Below are positions 33,691 through 45,830 of a stretch of DNA of 64,000 nucleotides, one piece after another. Both the position numbers and the translations under genes were made by a program. The notes beneath the pieces were generated by a model. It was not told the origin of the DNA, searched no databases, and saw only the letters and a program-made list of their open reading frames with translations. The stretch's first letter is position 1. The number at the start of each line of letters is the position of its first letter. Origin of the DNA: Elephas maximus indicus (Eukaryota > Chordata > Mammalia > Proboscidea > Elephantidae). The stretch lies in contig NC_064820.1 of assembly GCF_024166365.1 (NCBI RefSeq), forward strand, positions 146,836,001 through 146,900,000, written 5' to 3'.

Positions 33691-34889
33691 AATAATACTA
33701 AAAAATGCAATCTCACTTTCAGAGCCAGAAAGGCCTAAAATGCTTCATTCAGATAGGAGACAAGTCCACAAGAAAGCATGAAACCTTTCATTTGTTGCTA
33801 CCCACGTAATCCTCCGTGTGGCTTTCTCTGAGTGTGTTTGGTGACTCCTTTGCCTTCTTTTTCTAGGACTTGTAGAGAAATGACAGTCCCTTGCTGCTGC
33901 ATTTAATTGGAGAGGAGCACAGAGACCCGAGATTATAATTATGACGCCTTAAATGTCAAGATCTTCAAATGTCTGCTATTGCCCTTGCTGTCACCCTGAG
34001 CAGCTCCAGGAACGGAAATCCTGCAGCCCCCCAGCGTGTGCACTGGGCCTCTCAGCCAGGCCCCACCTGGGAAATCTGAGTGACAGTGATGTGCAGGCAG
34101 CGGGAAGACACACGGTAAGCCAAGGAGCCTGTGATGAGCTCAGAAGAGGTGAGTTGATGATCTGCTATTTATAGCCCGCTCAGAGGCTCTGGCCGCCAGC
34201 TCCGTGTGAGGCTGGGTGGAAATGATGCCTTCGCAGAGCTGTGAGCACAAAATGAAATTGGTGATTCATGGGCAGCAGCCACTTGAAATACAAATGCTCC
34301 CACACCCGCAGCCCCACCGGCCTTCCACTTTGGAAGCATGTCGAGCAGAGTTGCTAGTCTGCTGCCTCCTCGTCTGTATGCATTTGGGCAGGAGGTGAGG
34401 ACAGGCAGGTTCTGCTCCTACAAGGGACCTCAGGAGGGCTGCAGCATTCCTCGGAGAGCCCTGAGAACAGCAGCCCACCCCTCCCAGAGGCCTTGCCTGG
34501 CACCTGGGCAAGCCCCACGCATGAGAGGCTATCTTGGGGTGCTAGGACCCTGAAAGGGCCTGCGAGTCAGAGGGAAAGGGACAGTTCCTGCTCCTGCCCT
34601 CTGTCTCCGGAGGAGATGCTGACCACGGAGCAGCTTCCTGATGACACTCATTCTGCTGAACATGCAAAAACGTACAATGAAGAATTCCTTTTGGCTTTTT
34701 AATTCCACGGGCCAGCACCTGTCACCTGAAATAGCTGTTGTTTATTTTCCTTGGTAAAATCTTGGTTTCCAGGCTAAAGTCTACTCGGAGGCCCCAATTC
34801 CACTCACTGTATTTGAGCAATACACTGGAGGCCTCTTAGTTTCCTGGACTTAAAGGGCCAAACCAGGAAAACCAGACACGAACCAATCA
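33691..34889. other. Unique intergenic sequence, possible regulatory block
   Basis: No repeat is recognised over 1.2 kb, which is unusual in this window. Bases 34640-34830 mix an octamer-like CATGCAAAA, an E-box CACCTG and AT-rich text. Open frames at 34216-34702 are short and overlapping. Confidence 0.45.
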
Positions 34890-35140
34890 AGCTCTGCAAC
34901 CAGATTGTCTTAGCTCAAATTCTCTCTCCACACTTACCAGCCATGTGTGGCCTAAGTCACATTACTCTCTGAGACTCAGTTTCCTCGTTGGTAAAATGGG
35001 GACAGTAACAGGGCCCACATTACTGGGTTGTGGTGAAGATTAAAAGATGGAATGGTTGTAGAGCAGTCTGCACAGTGCCTGGCACAGGGAAGGAAGGGCT
35101 CAATAAACGGCAGCTTCTGCTGCTGTGGGGGTTGTTTTTA
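34890..35140 (+). repeat. MIR
   Basis: CAGCCATGTGTGGCCTAAGT, GAGACTCAGTTTCCTCGTTG, GTAAAATGGGGACAG, CACAGTGCCTGGCACAGGGA and CTCAATAAACGG give the full MIR order. Confidence 0.88.
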
Positions 35141-36807
35141 TTATTGCACTTTGGCATCCATAACTGACACCACTCCTTTGCACACATCCTATGGTAGTGA
35201 CACTCCTTGTGGAGGTGGTGCCCTAGGCCCTTGATAAAGACCCTCTGCCCATCAAGAGCACACCTTGCACTAGGCTGCCCTAACTTTTGCCTAACAATCA
35301 GACATTGGGGTTGGGCCTTTCCTGGGCTTGGTCACCCTGACTGGTCTGCTCCTTTGGGCCCTGGGGTGGTCCTTGGGGGCATTAACGATCACCATTCAGT
35401 GGAAGTCTTCACCTAAGGGTCCCTGGTGCTAACTTGAGGTCTGTAACCAACAGGCTGCCCACTAAGAGGGGACCTGAGCCACTGGCAGGATGGGCCACCC
35501 CACCCACCAGCTGGACATGCAGCACAAACTGCTGATTCACAGAGACTTCTGAGGCCTTAGCTATTTGCACATTCTCTCATCTCAAGCTGTCGGCCAAAAC
35601 GTAATGGTAGCTGTCACTTTGGCAGCAAGGTGCTGTGATGTGTCCTAATACAACTGTCTCTGCTCCATAGCAGAGAGCTTTTGGGAGGCGGGAGGGATCT
35701 GCAGCTGCTCCCTTGGAGAGAGCCACTCTGGAAAGTGATCTGCCTGATGTTCACCCAGGTGCAGACCCCAAAGTGTTTGGAGCACCAAGTAAGGCTCTCC
35801 AAAGAGTGTGCACTGGCAATACCTGCCTCTGAATCTAGAGCAGTGCGATTTGGATGACATCAATTAATAAGAGAGGGGCTGCCATTGAAATGAGGCATCT
35901 TTGGCAGCTATACAGGCTTGGAAAACAGCCTTTAGATTTATGAACAAGTCAGACTCCAGTGTGCATGAGTGAATGAGTGATTAGGCAGTGGGTTACAGTG
36001 TAGGGAGATGGTGCCAGAGATATAGCTGGGTCCAGATTAGGAAGCAAGGGACTTGAAGACTGGGCTATGGAGCTTGGACTTAATCCTGCAGGCAATGGAG
36101 AGCCACTGAAGGATTTAAGGGAGAGAGTGATGTGGTCAGATGACATGGGGGCGGGATGGGCACTGGGCTCAGATAGTCCCAGGAAATGACCCTAAGGGTA
36201 AGGCTCTTGCTCCCCACAGCAGTCAATGAAAAGTGGCTTGATGCTTGGGAAGGTCCTCTTGCCCCTGTGGAGCACCAGCCCCAGAGGGCAAACATGGCTC
36301 TGTGCTATGAGTGTTAAGTATGGGAAGAGCTAGCCTTGGGCAGGCCAGTTGAGAGCGTACAAGGAATTAGGGGAGGCATGAGTCTCATGCCTTCCTTCTT
36401 CTTCAGTATACCTTGGCCATGGGTTCATTAATGAAGCACCTGTGTGCAGATGTGCCAAATGCAAGGGACTGTACATACTTGTGCCAAAAGTAGGAGGCAG
36501 GGGCAGGGGGTGGGGGAAAGCCCTGGGGCTGAGAGGTGGATCTATTGCTTGTAAGTGGTTCCCTCCTAATTAAGAAAACAGCAAAGACAAATATCCAAGG
36601 TTTGTTGATGGAGGGCTCTCTAGAGGAAAGGGTCTATCCTCATGTACTTAAAAAAATACACCTACTCCTCACATATCAACTGTCTCGTTATTTGACATTT
36701 CACATTTACAACAATAGTGAAAAATCTACTACCCAACTATTTTGCACATTAACGACATATGTTTGGCAGGAACTAACGCCGAGGTACAAGGTGAGAGTAA
36801 TGCTGGC
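35141..36807. other. Mostly unique sequence with an L2 remnant
   Basis: An antisense L2 piece lies at about 35985-36140 (GGAGCTTGGACTTAATCCTG, CAATGGAGAGCCACTGAAGG, GTGATGTGGTCAGATG). The remainder shows no gene or recognisable repeat. Confidence 0.5.
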
Positions 36808-36965
36808 TGTGATGGTTAAGGTTATGTGTCAACTTGGCTCGGCCATGATTCTCAGTAGTTTGGCAGTTATGTAATGATGTAATTTGTCAGTTACGTTATG
36901 ATGTAATTTGGTAGTTATGATGTAGTCACTCTCCATTTTGTGATCTGATGTGATCATCCTCCCTT
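36808..36965 (+). mobile_element. LTR fragment related to the solo LTR at 15048
   Basis: Starts TGTGATGGTTAAGG and continues TGTGTCAACTTGGCTCGGCC and ATGATTCTCAGTAGTTTGGC, matching the antisense LTR at 15048-15632. A TTATGATGTAATTTG-type unit is repeated about three times at 36860-36925. The 3' part is missing. Confidence 0.7.
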
Positions 36966-37064
36966 TTTGCACATTACAAATTTTTGTATAACAACCTGGT
37001 CTTTGGAACCTAACCTTGTTAATAAATGAGGAATGGGTGTACTGGTTTATAGGTTGGTTGGAGT

Positions 37065-37215
37065 CCCTGGGTGGGTTCAAACCCACCCAAAGGCTCCTCA
37101 GGAGAGAGGCCTGGCAATCTGCTTCCAAAAGGTCATAGTCTTGAAAACCCTATGAAGAAGTTCTACTCTGCGCACATGGGGTCACCATGAGTTGGAATCA
37201 ACTCAACTGCAATTA
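37065..37215 (+). repeat. AfroSINE-related SINE, diverged
   Basis: GGAGTCCCTGGGTGGGTTCA head, CCACCCAAAGGCTCCTCAGG, and an ACCATGAGTTGGAATCAACT tail. It resembles the older subtype seen at 27330 more than the young copies. Confidence 0.75.
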
Positions 37216-38248
37216 ATAACGATATATGTTGGTTAATGGAACCATTATGTGGATGATCCACCCATGAACACAGAAGCCAGAGCATATCTAGACCATCATG
37301 TAAGTCAGGAGGAAGACAGAATTCCATTGACAAAATTTTTGTGTGCCTTTCTCAGAAATGCATTATTGTGCAAGAAGTGGTTTGGCAGTGATTCTCCCCT
37401 TTCAGCTGCAAGCTTCAAGCCAGGGAGGGCAGGATGCCTCTCAAGTTGTCCGGGGAGGAGGGACAGGTGGAACAATGTTCCCACTCAAGCCAGTTCCTCC
37501 ATCAAGTGTTCTCTGAGCTGAACTGCCAGGGCCTGGGAAGCGGGAAGGGGTCGAAGAATGAGAAAGAGTATCCTCACTTGAGCAGCTCCTGACACAAGGT
37601 GAGTGTAGTGAGTACTTGCAACCCTTTGGCCTACGGGTGGAGCCCAAACCTTATTCTCTCCCCTGAGGGCAGGCAGCTGGTTGTGACCACCTCTGGCTGC
37701 TCATAGCTGGCTTGGGGCAATATACCAAGGTGTAGTTTTGTCTATTTGGTTTGCTTTTTCCTTTAAAATTTACAAAATTTAACAATAATACGTGTCAGGC
37801 TTTAAAAAAAACTTTCACTGTAAAATATAACGTAGAGTCAAAAAAGTCCAAACAACCATACATTAAAAATAATAATAATAATACATACAGCTTAATAACC
37901 AATTAGAAAGTGAATGCTGTTATTTTTATATAGCAAAGTATTTTAAAAAGAAAACAAAATGACACATAAACACTTTGCCTAGACAACTCCACTGAAATTC
38001 TTTTAAAATAAATAAACCTGCACATAATTAAAAATTAAAATAATACAAAAATATATAAAATGAAAAGTAAATACATACTCCCTCATTCTTTCCCAGAGGT
38101 AACCACTAACAGTTTCTCGTGTATCCTTCAAGTTTTTTTTCTCTGCATCAGTAATGTTTCTTAAATGAATTATATGATTATACAGGTTTTGTCTAAATTA
38201 AACAATAAATTTTAAAAGAAGATGTAATCATGACTCTCCTAGGACATA
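37216..38248. other. Unique, A-rich toward its right end
   Basis: No gene is recognised. A (AAT)n-like run lies at 37865-37885, and 37750-38230 is strongly AT-rich. Confidence 0.5.
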
Positions 38249-38264
38249 AAATTAACATGTGTCA

Positions 38265-39766
38265 CAAATAGACATATGCACACCTATGTTCATTGCAGCA
38301 TTATTCACAATAGCAAAAAGACGGAAACAACCTAAGTGCCCATCAATGGAAGAATGGATAAACAAGTTGTGGTACATGCACACAATGGAATACTATGTAA
38401 CTATAAAGAATAATGAGGAATCCATGAGACGTCTTACAACATGGATGAATCTGGAGGACACTGTACTGAGTGAAATAAGTCAATCACAAAGACTACTATT
38501 GTATGGTCCCACTATTATAAAAAGTCAAGAATAGATATTTACACGGAAAGCAAAGTTCTTTGATAGTTACCAGGGATGGGGGAGAGAGGCAGGGGGAATC
38601 ACTTTCTAAATAGTAGACACTTGTTACTTTTGGTGATGGGAAAGGCAATCCCAAATATGGATGAAGTCAGCACAACTTGACCAAGGTAAATAAAGACACT
38701 AAGAAGTACACAAGAAAAAGGGACAATTTTGGTAAATGCTATAACATATATGATTTTGTAACAGTAAAAACAACCAAAAAGTATGTGTGTGGTTACATAG
38801 GTAGATATAGATGCGTATAAGCATATAAGAAAGCATATGTGAGTAAGCGTACATGCATGCATCTGTAGGCATATGTTTATACACGTTTGTGTGTGCTGCA
38901 TATATGTCTACATATATAACAAACCACATGGGGGCACAGTTGAGGAGCCTTCCTAGACATAAAACAAACAACTCAAGGGACTGGTTTACTGGGTTAAAAG
39001 GCTTGACCATAGTCTCGAGGGGGACAATTTAATCAATAGGCAGAATATGTTTCACAAAGTTAATGTTCTACATCCTAGTTTGGTGAGTTGCGTCTAGAGT
39101 CTTAAAAGCTTGAGAGCAGCCATCTAAGATACGATTGTTGGTCTCTACTTCATGAAGCAAAAGAGAATGAAGGAAACCAAAGACTCAAAGAAGAAACTAG
39201 TCCACCAGATTAATAGCCCACATGAACCACAGCCTCTTCCAACCTGAGACCAGAAGAACTAGATGGTGCCCAGCTATCACTACCAACCATTCTGATCTGG
39301 GACACAATAGAAGGCCCCAGATAGAATGGGAGAAAAATATAGAACAAAACTCAAATTCCTAAAAAAAGGCCAGACCTACTGGACTGAGACTAGAGGAACC
39401 CTTGAGACTATCACCCTAAGTTATCCTTTGAACTTGGCACTGAAGTTATTCCTGGAGATCACCTTTCAGCCAAATAATAGATTGGCTTATAAAATAAAAA
39501 AATCACCCATGAGTTATGTGTTCCCTTAAACAATTAACTATATGAGACCAAAGTGTCAACATTTACCCAAAAGCAAAGGTGAGAAGGCAAGGAGGGAAAG
39601 GGAAGCTAGATCCATGGAAACAGAACAAACAGAATGGAAATAGTGAGAATGCTGACACATTGTGAAAATTATAACCAATGTCACAGAACAATTTGTATAA
39701 AAATTGTTAAATGAGAACCTAACTTGCTGTGTAAACTTTTACCTAAAACAAAATATTATTTAAAAA
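38265..39766 (+). mobile_element. 5'-truncated L1 with ORF2 end, long 3' region and target duplication
   Basis: Bases 38265-38534 encode the C-terminal end of L1 ORF2p, with the signature LWYMHTMEYYVTIKNNEESM and TTWMNLEDTVLSEISQSQ. A 1.2-kb 3' region follows, containing GAAGAACTAGATGGTGCCC and CACCTTTCAGCCAAATAATA, and ends in an A-rich tail. The exact 16-base duplication AAATTAACATGTGTCA borders it at about 38249-38264 and 39766-39781. This copy is the reference for the other L1 tails in the window. Confidence 0.93.
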
Positions 39767-39781
39767 AATTAACATGTGTCA

Positions 39782-41038
39782 TATATTTAATTTAGCTCAT
39801 TAATTAATGAGGGAACTAGTAAAATATTATAAGGAGCTCAAAGGATAACTCAAAGTATCACACTTTGAGTCAGATAAGGCATGCTGAAATAATTTTAGAA
39901 AAGGATGCAAAACTGGTCAATATCTACCAGTCAATAAAAAATTAGTTGCATTCCACCAGACACAATATTCATTTCTGTGGGCAAGAATTATTTGCATTAC
40001 TATCAAATTTTTGCAGCTGAACTTCGATCTTTAGGAAGTTGAGAAATAGCCTTGTCAAAGACAATGAAAAGCAGAGATAACCTGGATGGGTAAGTTACTC
40101 AGGACACTCACTGAATTTCAAAGTCTTTCACAATTTTTCCTTACACTTGTCATTGGCTACCCTACATACATCCCTCCTAGAATTCTTCCTCCCCACAACC
40201 CCTGCTGCCCTGTTCATACCATCTGACCCAACCCTCCCCTCCCATACTGTGGATGATGGGCTAGGGACGAAAGCCTAACCTGAGAGAACCAACCTATTCC
40301 CTTGGCTGAGTCAACCAAGTGCTCCCAAGGCTTTGACACTCTGCTTCTATGGTGGGGGGTGGGCACTGGCATGGTACATCAGGCAGACTCAGGGCTGGAG
40401 ATTATGTTGGACTTTGTAAGAGATGAGAAAAGGGGAAGAGAAGAGAGACTCAGAGAGAAAAGGCCTGTTGCTCTGGGAGAAAGACAAACTACCTGTCTAA
40501 TGATCTTCTGGACCCTGGGATGACTTCCTGCATTTGGATTCTGTGAGAATCTCCCTTTATGCGTGGGTCAGCTTGGGCAGGTGTCTCTTCCAATAATTCC
40601 CTACCTAAGAGAACAGCTGACATGCAAGATGTATTAGGACCTAAGGGGCTGGGATGCCCATCAGTCCTCACCAGTAATGAGGCAGTTTCCCACAGAGCCC
40701 ATGGCCAGTGTGTTGGCATGATGGGGCCTTGTGTCAGCCTCAGAGGACAGGGGGTAAGGTGGTCTATGATAAAATGGAAAATAATAAATACTTGACTCTC
40801 TCTATACCCTTGGACAATCATCTCATCTCCTGTGAACTGAAATCTTATCTTAAGAATGGGAGCAGTGCTCCTTTCTGGCTTGTCTCCAAGGGCCTCTATA
40901 GGGATCCAGTGAGAGGCATGGGCAGGAAAGCTGTGCAAAATAGCCCTTCTATGCAAAATGCTTGGGAGAAGAGGTTTTGTGCAAATGGCCAGTCATGATT
41001 AATTGATGGGGAGGCTCTCAAGCAAAGAATCCAATTTC
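39782..41038. other. Unique intergenic sequence
   Basis: No repeat is recognised. The 155-codon minus-strand open frame at 40489-40956 overlaps plus-strand frames and has no recognisable domain, so it is treated as chance. Confidence 0.5.
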
Positions 41039-41216
41039 AGATATATATATATATATCCCATTGCCATTGAGTCGATTCTGACTCATAGCTACTCTATAGG
41101 ACAGTAGAACTGCCTCGCAGGGTTTCCGAGGAGCATCTGATGGATTTGAACTGCTGACCTTTTGGTTAGTAGCCATAGCTCTTAAGCACTATGTCACCAG
41201 AGTTTCCATATATGTG

Positions 41217-41255
<39 letters not shown>
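41039..41255 (-). repeat. AfroSINE inside an AT/CA microsatellite
   Basis: An (AT)n run (41039-41055), a short-type antisense AfroSINE (about 41056-41208), then a (CA)n run (41220-41250) and more AT. The SINE probably inserted in, or seeded, the simple repeats. A duplication cannot be told apart from the microsatellite. Confidence 0.88.
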
Positions 41256-41259
<4 letters not shown>

Positions 41260-41369
41260 CACTCAGTTCTCCTAAAAAAAAGAGATGTTCATTCAGCGTA
41301 AGACAAAATAAAAAGAGCTCTATCTAAATCAAGGTTTTCCATCTCTTAAACTGGTACCGTCTCAACATC

Positions 41370-42230
41370 TTCAGTCATTCAATGAGCATTTATTGAGCAC
41401 CTACTGTGTGATAAGTACTGTACCAAGTACTGAGATACTGAGATGAAGACTTTCAGCTCCTGCCTTTGAGGAGTTAGGAGGCAGACATACAAAAAGAGCT
41501 TTATTAAGTACTATGATAAGCAGAGACAGAGAAAACCAAAGGATATTCTAGGAGTACCCACCCTAGTTCCCACCCCAATGGGCATCAAGGACCAACAGGG
41601 CAAGTATAGAGGAAAGTCTGGTGTTGCTGGAGTTGTCGAGGGAAGAAGAGCATGGTGAGGAACAGACTGAAGGGGTCAATGGGGCCAAATCACATGGGCC
41701 CTTGGGGGCTCGAGAGAGTCTTGTGCTTCGTTTACAGATTATGGAGTTCAAGAAAGTGAGTGCTGTAGTCAGATTTGTAGTTCAGAACAATCACTCCAGT
41801 TGCCTGTAAAGAACAGGTTGAAAGGACAACAGACTGGAGGCATAAAGACCCATTAGGAGGCAGCTATAGTCGTTCAGGAGCATGGTGGTGCAGTAGTTAA
41901 GAGCTCGGCTCTTAACCAAAAGGTTGGTAGTTCGAATCCACCAGCTGTTCCTTGGAAACCCTATGGGGCAGTTCTACTCTATCTTTTAGGGTGGTTATGA
42001 GTTGAAATCGACTCAGTGGCAACGGGTTTGTTTTGGGTTTTTTTTATTTTTGTCATTCAAGCAAGAAGTAATGACCTGAACTGGAGAAGGGCATAGAAGG
42101 AACTGATTTAAGAAATGTTTTGGCCAGAATTTAACCTGAGAAACAAGAAAATGATGACCCTCAGCTTCTAGTTGAGACAAAGGTGTGGTAAAGTTGTCAC
42201 CAACATATGAGAAAGAAACCACAGAAGAAG
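41370..42230 (-). repeat. L2 remnant split by an AfroSINE
   Basis: Starts ATTCAATGAGCATTTATTGA, GCACCTACTGTGTGATAAGT and continues with antisense L2-like text (GGGCCAAATCACATGGGCCC, AATCACTCCAGTTGCC). It resumes after the SINE at about 42051. Confidence 0.7.
41877..42050 (+). repeat. AfroSINE nested in L2
   Basis: Sense copy: GGAGCATGGTGGTGCAGTAG head, GTAGTTCGAATCCACC box B region, GGCAACGGGTTTG tail. Flanked by GTCGTTCAG and GTCATTCAA. Confidence 0.92.
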
Positions 42231-42839
42231 CAGGTTTGGAGGGATGGGCTGATTGGTGATGAGTTTAGTTTGAGACACGGTGAGTATGAAGGGCCTGTGG
42301 GCGTCCAGGTGGAAGCCTTCAGGGGGCAGGTGGATGCACAGGTCTGAAACTTAATGAGAAATTTGGGCTATGAGGCTGCAGAGAGGAGGCTGGAGTGAAT
42401 GTAAAAAAAAAAAAAAAAAAACTAAGAGTGAATGTGGGCAAGGACAATTTTCTATGAGTGTGGTGGGAGGGAGGAGCAGGGGAAGAAGTGGAGGGGCATC
42501 ATGAGTTTTGGCCCTACAGTTCTCACTTGCTGAGAATGAGGATGAGGGAAGCCTAGGGACAAGGAGGGAACGTTTGGAACATTTGTAATGGGAAATAAGA
42601 GAGGAGCTGACACAGGCCTAGTAATATAGGGGCCTAGTAGCTTTGGAGGTCGTGAATCTGCATTGGAACTAGTCTGCCCCCTCCCCCACCTTGGATTTTC
42701 TCTAGGATATAGAAGCCAGGATGGCAGGTTGGCCTGTAGTGCCAGGCTTGGGGTCAGCTAGGAGGGTGTGGCAGAAGGAAGTGAAGGGTATGGAGCTCAG
42801 AGAGCCCCCCACTTTCACAGAATAGAATTGAAGCTACAA
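42231..42839. other. Unique sequence with a poly-A run
   Basis: A run of 18 A lies at 42403-42420. Nothing else is recognised. Confidence 0.5.
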
Positions 42840-43948
42840 AAGGGCTTCCCCATCAGAGACTACGTTTCCCAGTGTCCTATGTTTTACATCTGAGAGGAGC
42901 GAAGTGACACATTATTGCCAATGGAATGTTGTCATTTCTAGCCTAAGATGGTTAAGAAGCAGATGCATCTTCTTCACCTTTCATTTCCCCTTCTTCTATT
43001 TTGATGCTCCTTGGAAACATGATGGAGATTATAGAACCACTGGATAGAAGGAGCCTAGGTCCCTTAATTGTCACTTGGATGAGAGATACCCACTGATAAG
43101 TAACACTCATTTGGATTTTGTTTCTTTGTTTTTAAATATTTTATTGTGTTTTAGGTAAAAGCTTACACAGCAAGTAAGGTTCCCATTTAATAATTTTTAT
43201 ACAAATTGTTCTGTGACATTGGTTATAATTTTCACAATGTATCAGCATTCTCATTATTTCCATTCTGTTTGTTCTGTTCCATGGATCTAGCTTTCCTTCC
43301 CATTCTTGCCTTCTCATCTTTGCTTTTGGGTAAATGTTGACACTTTAGTCTCATATAGTTAATTGTTTAAGGGAACACATAACTCAAGGGTGATATTTTT
43401 TATTTTATAAGCCAATCTATTATTTGGCTGAAAGGTGATCTCCAGGAATAACTTCAGTGCCAAGTTCCAAGGGTAACTTAGGATGACAATCTCAGGGGTT
43501 CCTCTAGTCTCTATCGGTCCAACAGATCTGGCCTTTTTTTAGGAATTTGAGTTTTGTTCTATATTTTTCTCTCATTCTATCCGGGGCCTTCTATTGTGTC
43601 CCAGATCAGAGTGGTCAGTAGTGATAGCTGGGCACCATTTAGTTCTTCTGGTCTCAGGTTAGAAGAGACTGTGGTTCATGTGGGCTATTAGCCCTAAGGA
43701 CTAGTTTTTTTTTTTTATTTTTGTTTTTTGAGTCTTTGGTTTCCTTCATTCTCTTTTGCTCCGTACAAGTAGAGACCAATAATTGTATCTTAGATGGCCA
43801 CTCTCAAGTTTTTAAGACCCCAGATGCTGCTCATGAAACTAGGGCCAGTTGGGGTTTTATGCGAGCAAGAAATAAACTATATTGTCAGAGTCAGTATATA
43901 TTTTGAGATTTATTTGTTACAGCAGTTAGCATTATCCTAACTAATACA
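42840..43948 (+). repeat. Ancient LTR-type repeat split by an L1
   Basis: The left part has GAGACTACGTTTCCCAGTGT, TGCCAATGGAATGTTG and ATAGAAGGAGCCTAGGTCCC. The right part (43850-43948) has GCAAGAAATAAACTATATTG, TTATTTGTTACAGCAG and TATCCTAACTAATACAG. Together they read like an MLT1-type LTR. The exact family is not assigned. Confidence 0.55.
43131..43845 (-). mobile_element. L1 3' region, antisense, inside an old LTR
   Basis: TTTTAGGTAAAAGCTTACAC, GGTGATCTCCAGGAATAAC and CATTTAGTTCTTCTGGTCTC match the antisense L1 3' region at 23690-27205 without its proviral insert. A T-rich run interrupts it at about 43706-43730. Confidence 0.85.
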
Positions 43949-44734
43949 GAGTTAGAGAGGACTAATGGTTGTTCAGATGATTCAGTTGGGCTAGGATGGG
44001 GAAACAGTTGAGGTCTCTAAGGACTGAAGATTTTATTAAGGTTCAAGTCCAGGAGGAGAGGAGGTACTGGAAAAATCTAGAGAGATAGACGGTCTAAGAG
44101 GCTTTCAGGAGGCTACGATTTCAGAGAGAAGCTATTCCAGGATGTGACAAGAACCAGGTGGAAGACAGTGAGGGACATAAGCAGATCCAGGAATTGTGTT
44201 TGTCAGGTCACAGGGATGTTGTAGTCTCTGAGAAAGCAGGACTCGGCATGGGAGGAAGAAGACAGAAAACCTCAGAGAGGCTGGCCATTTTCCTACAACC
44301 AGAGTATCCTGAAGGAGCATTTTAGTAAAAAGAATAGACTAACAAGACTGCCATCACAGAGTCCTGTCAGCTGCCATGGCTGAATGAATCGGAGCCGGCC
44401 ATCTCATCATTGCTAAGGATTTGCTCAGTAGGCCATATGAGATGCACACCTGAAAGCTGGTCCATGAAAGGGACACTTGCAAATGCTGAGGTAAACCAGC
44501 TCCACCCAGAAATAGCCAGACTCATACTAGGAGTCATATTTTGGTTAGTAGAAGGACTTGGCACTTTCCAAAGCACATAATTACAAATCTGTTTGGGCCT
44601 CGTGGACATCCCAGAAAGCCCCATAAGCAGGTAGTATCTTCCTGTGACAAGTCAGGTCACAAAAATGGAGTGTGATCCCATAGGAGGGTGTGGAGTCAGG
44701 GTCTCCTGATCTTTGGCTTGTGGTTCTCATTATA
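43949..44734. other. Unique intergenic sequence
   Basis: No gene or repeat is recognised. Confidence 0.5.
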
Positions 44735-44980
44735 AAAAAAAAAAATTATTGTTCTTTAGATTAAGGTTTACACAGCAAACAAGTTTCTCATTAAACAATT
44801 AATATACACATTGTTTTGTAACATTGGTTTCCAACCCCATGACATGTCAACAGTCTCCCCTTCTTGACCTTGGGTTCCCCATTACCAGCTTTCCTGTCCC
44901 CTCCTACTTCTCTTCCTTGCCTCTGGGCTGGTGTGCCCATTTAGTCTCATTTATAAAAAAAAAAAATTTTTTTTGCAGAC
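44735..44980 (-). mobile_element. L1 3' tail, antisense
   Basis: TTAAGGTTTACACAGCAAAC, TTTTGTAACATTGGTTTCC and TTGCCTCTGGGCTGGTG match the L1 tail, with an A-tail remnant at 44735. Short. Confidence 0.7.
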
Positions 44981-45199
44981 ATTTTTAGACATAAGCTGTC
45001 CATCACCTTAGGAGGTTTTGGGCTTCAATGTGCCATTGGCATTAGGGATGACTAAGATGGTCTCCAAAAGGCACTTCCAGCTAACAATTCATAGAAGAGG
45101 TCCTGCCTGAATAAGTGGTGCCAAAACAGGAATAGGTTTGGCTGTGAGTGACAGAAAACTCAAAATAATAGTTGTGAAAATAAGAGAAGTTTATTTCTT

Positions 45200-45270
45200 T
45201 TTTACAAACGAAAGAAAGGAAGGAAGAAAAGGAAGGAGGGAGGGAAAAAGGAAGGAAGGGAAGAGTGAGT
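45200..45270. repeat. Purine tract (GGAA-type simple repeat)
   Basis: GAAGGAAGGAAGAAAAGG-type purine repeats without interruption by pyrimidines for about 55 bases. Confidence 0.9.
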
Positions 45271-45319
45271 CAAGGGTTGCTCTGACCCTCCACAGTTTCA
45301 GAGGGCCAAAGCTCCTTCA

Positions 45320-45830
45320 ATTTTGTTGCTCTGCTCTATTGCTGCATAACAAGTTACTTAAAAACTCAGTGGCTTAAAACAACAATAAATAGTTTTTGTA
45401 GGTCAAGAATTTGAGTGGCTTAGCTAACTGGTTCTGCCTTAAGCTCTCTCATGAGGTTGCAGTCAGGATGTCATATGCATCTGTGGTCATCTAAAGGCTT
45501 CACTGGGACTGCAGCAGTGTTGGCAAGTTGATTCTGGCTACTGGCAGCACACCTCAATTCCTCACCACCTATAATTTTCCATAGGGCTACTTGAGTATGC
45601 TGACAACATGGCAGCTGGCTTCCCTTAGCCTAGAGCAAGTGATCCAAGACAGAGTAAAGTGGAGGCTACAACATCTTTTATAACCTAGCCTCAGAAGTCA
45701 CACTCATTTCTGCAATATCCTATTGGTTACATAGGTCAGCTCTATCTAGTGTGGAAGAGAACTACACAAAGACATAATACCAGAAGGTGAGAATCACTGG
45801 GGGCCATCTTGGAAACTGGCTACCACATCT
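45320..45830 (-). repeat. Ancient mammalian interspersed repeat, family unnamed
   Basis: ATTGCTGCATAACAAGTTAC, AACTCAGTGGCTTAAAACAA, GCTTAGCTAACTGGTTCTGC and GGGGGCCATCTTGGAAACTG are a familiar eutherian repeat order, probably an LTR or DNA element in antisense. I do not name the family. Confidence 0.55.

Noticed and set aside
38259..38534. Open frame as a host gene
   Set aside because: It is the C-terminal end of L1 ORF2p at the edge of a truncated insertion.
40489..40956. 155-codon minus-strand frame
   Set aside because: No domain, and plus-strand frames cover the same bases.
45200..45270. Purine tract as a triplex or regulatory site
   Set aside because: Simple GGAA-type repeats are common, and nothing links this one to a gene.
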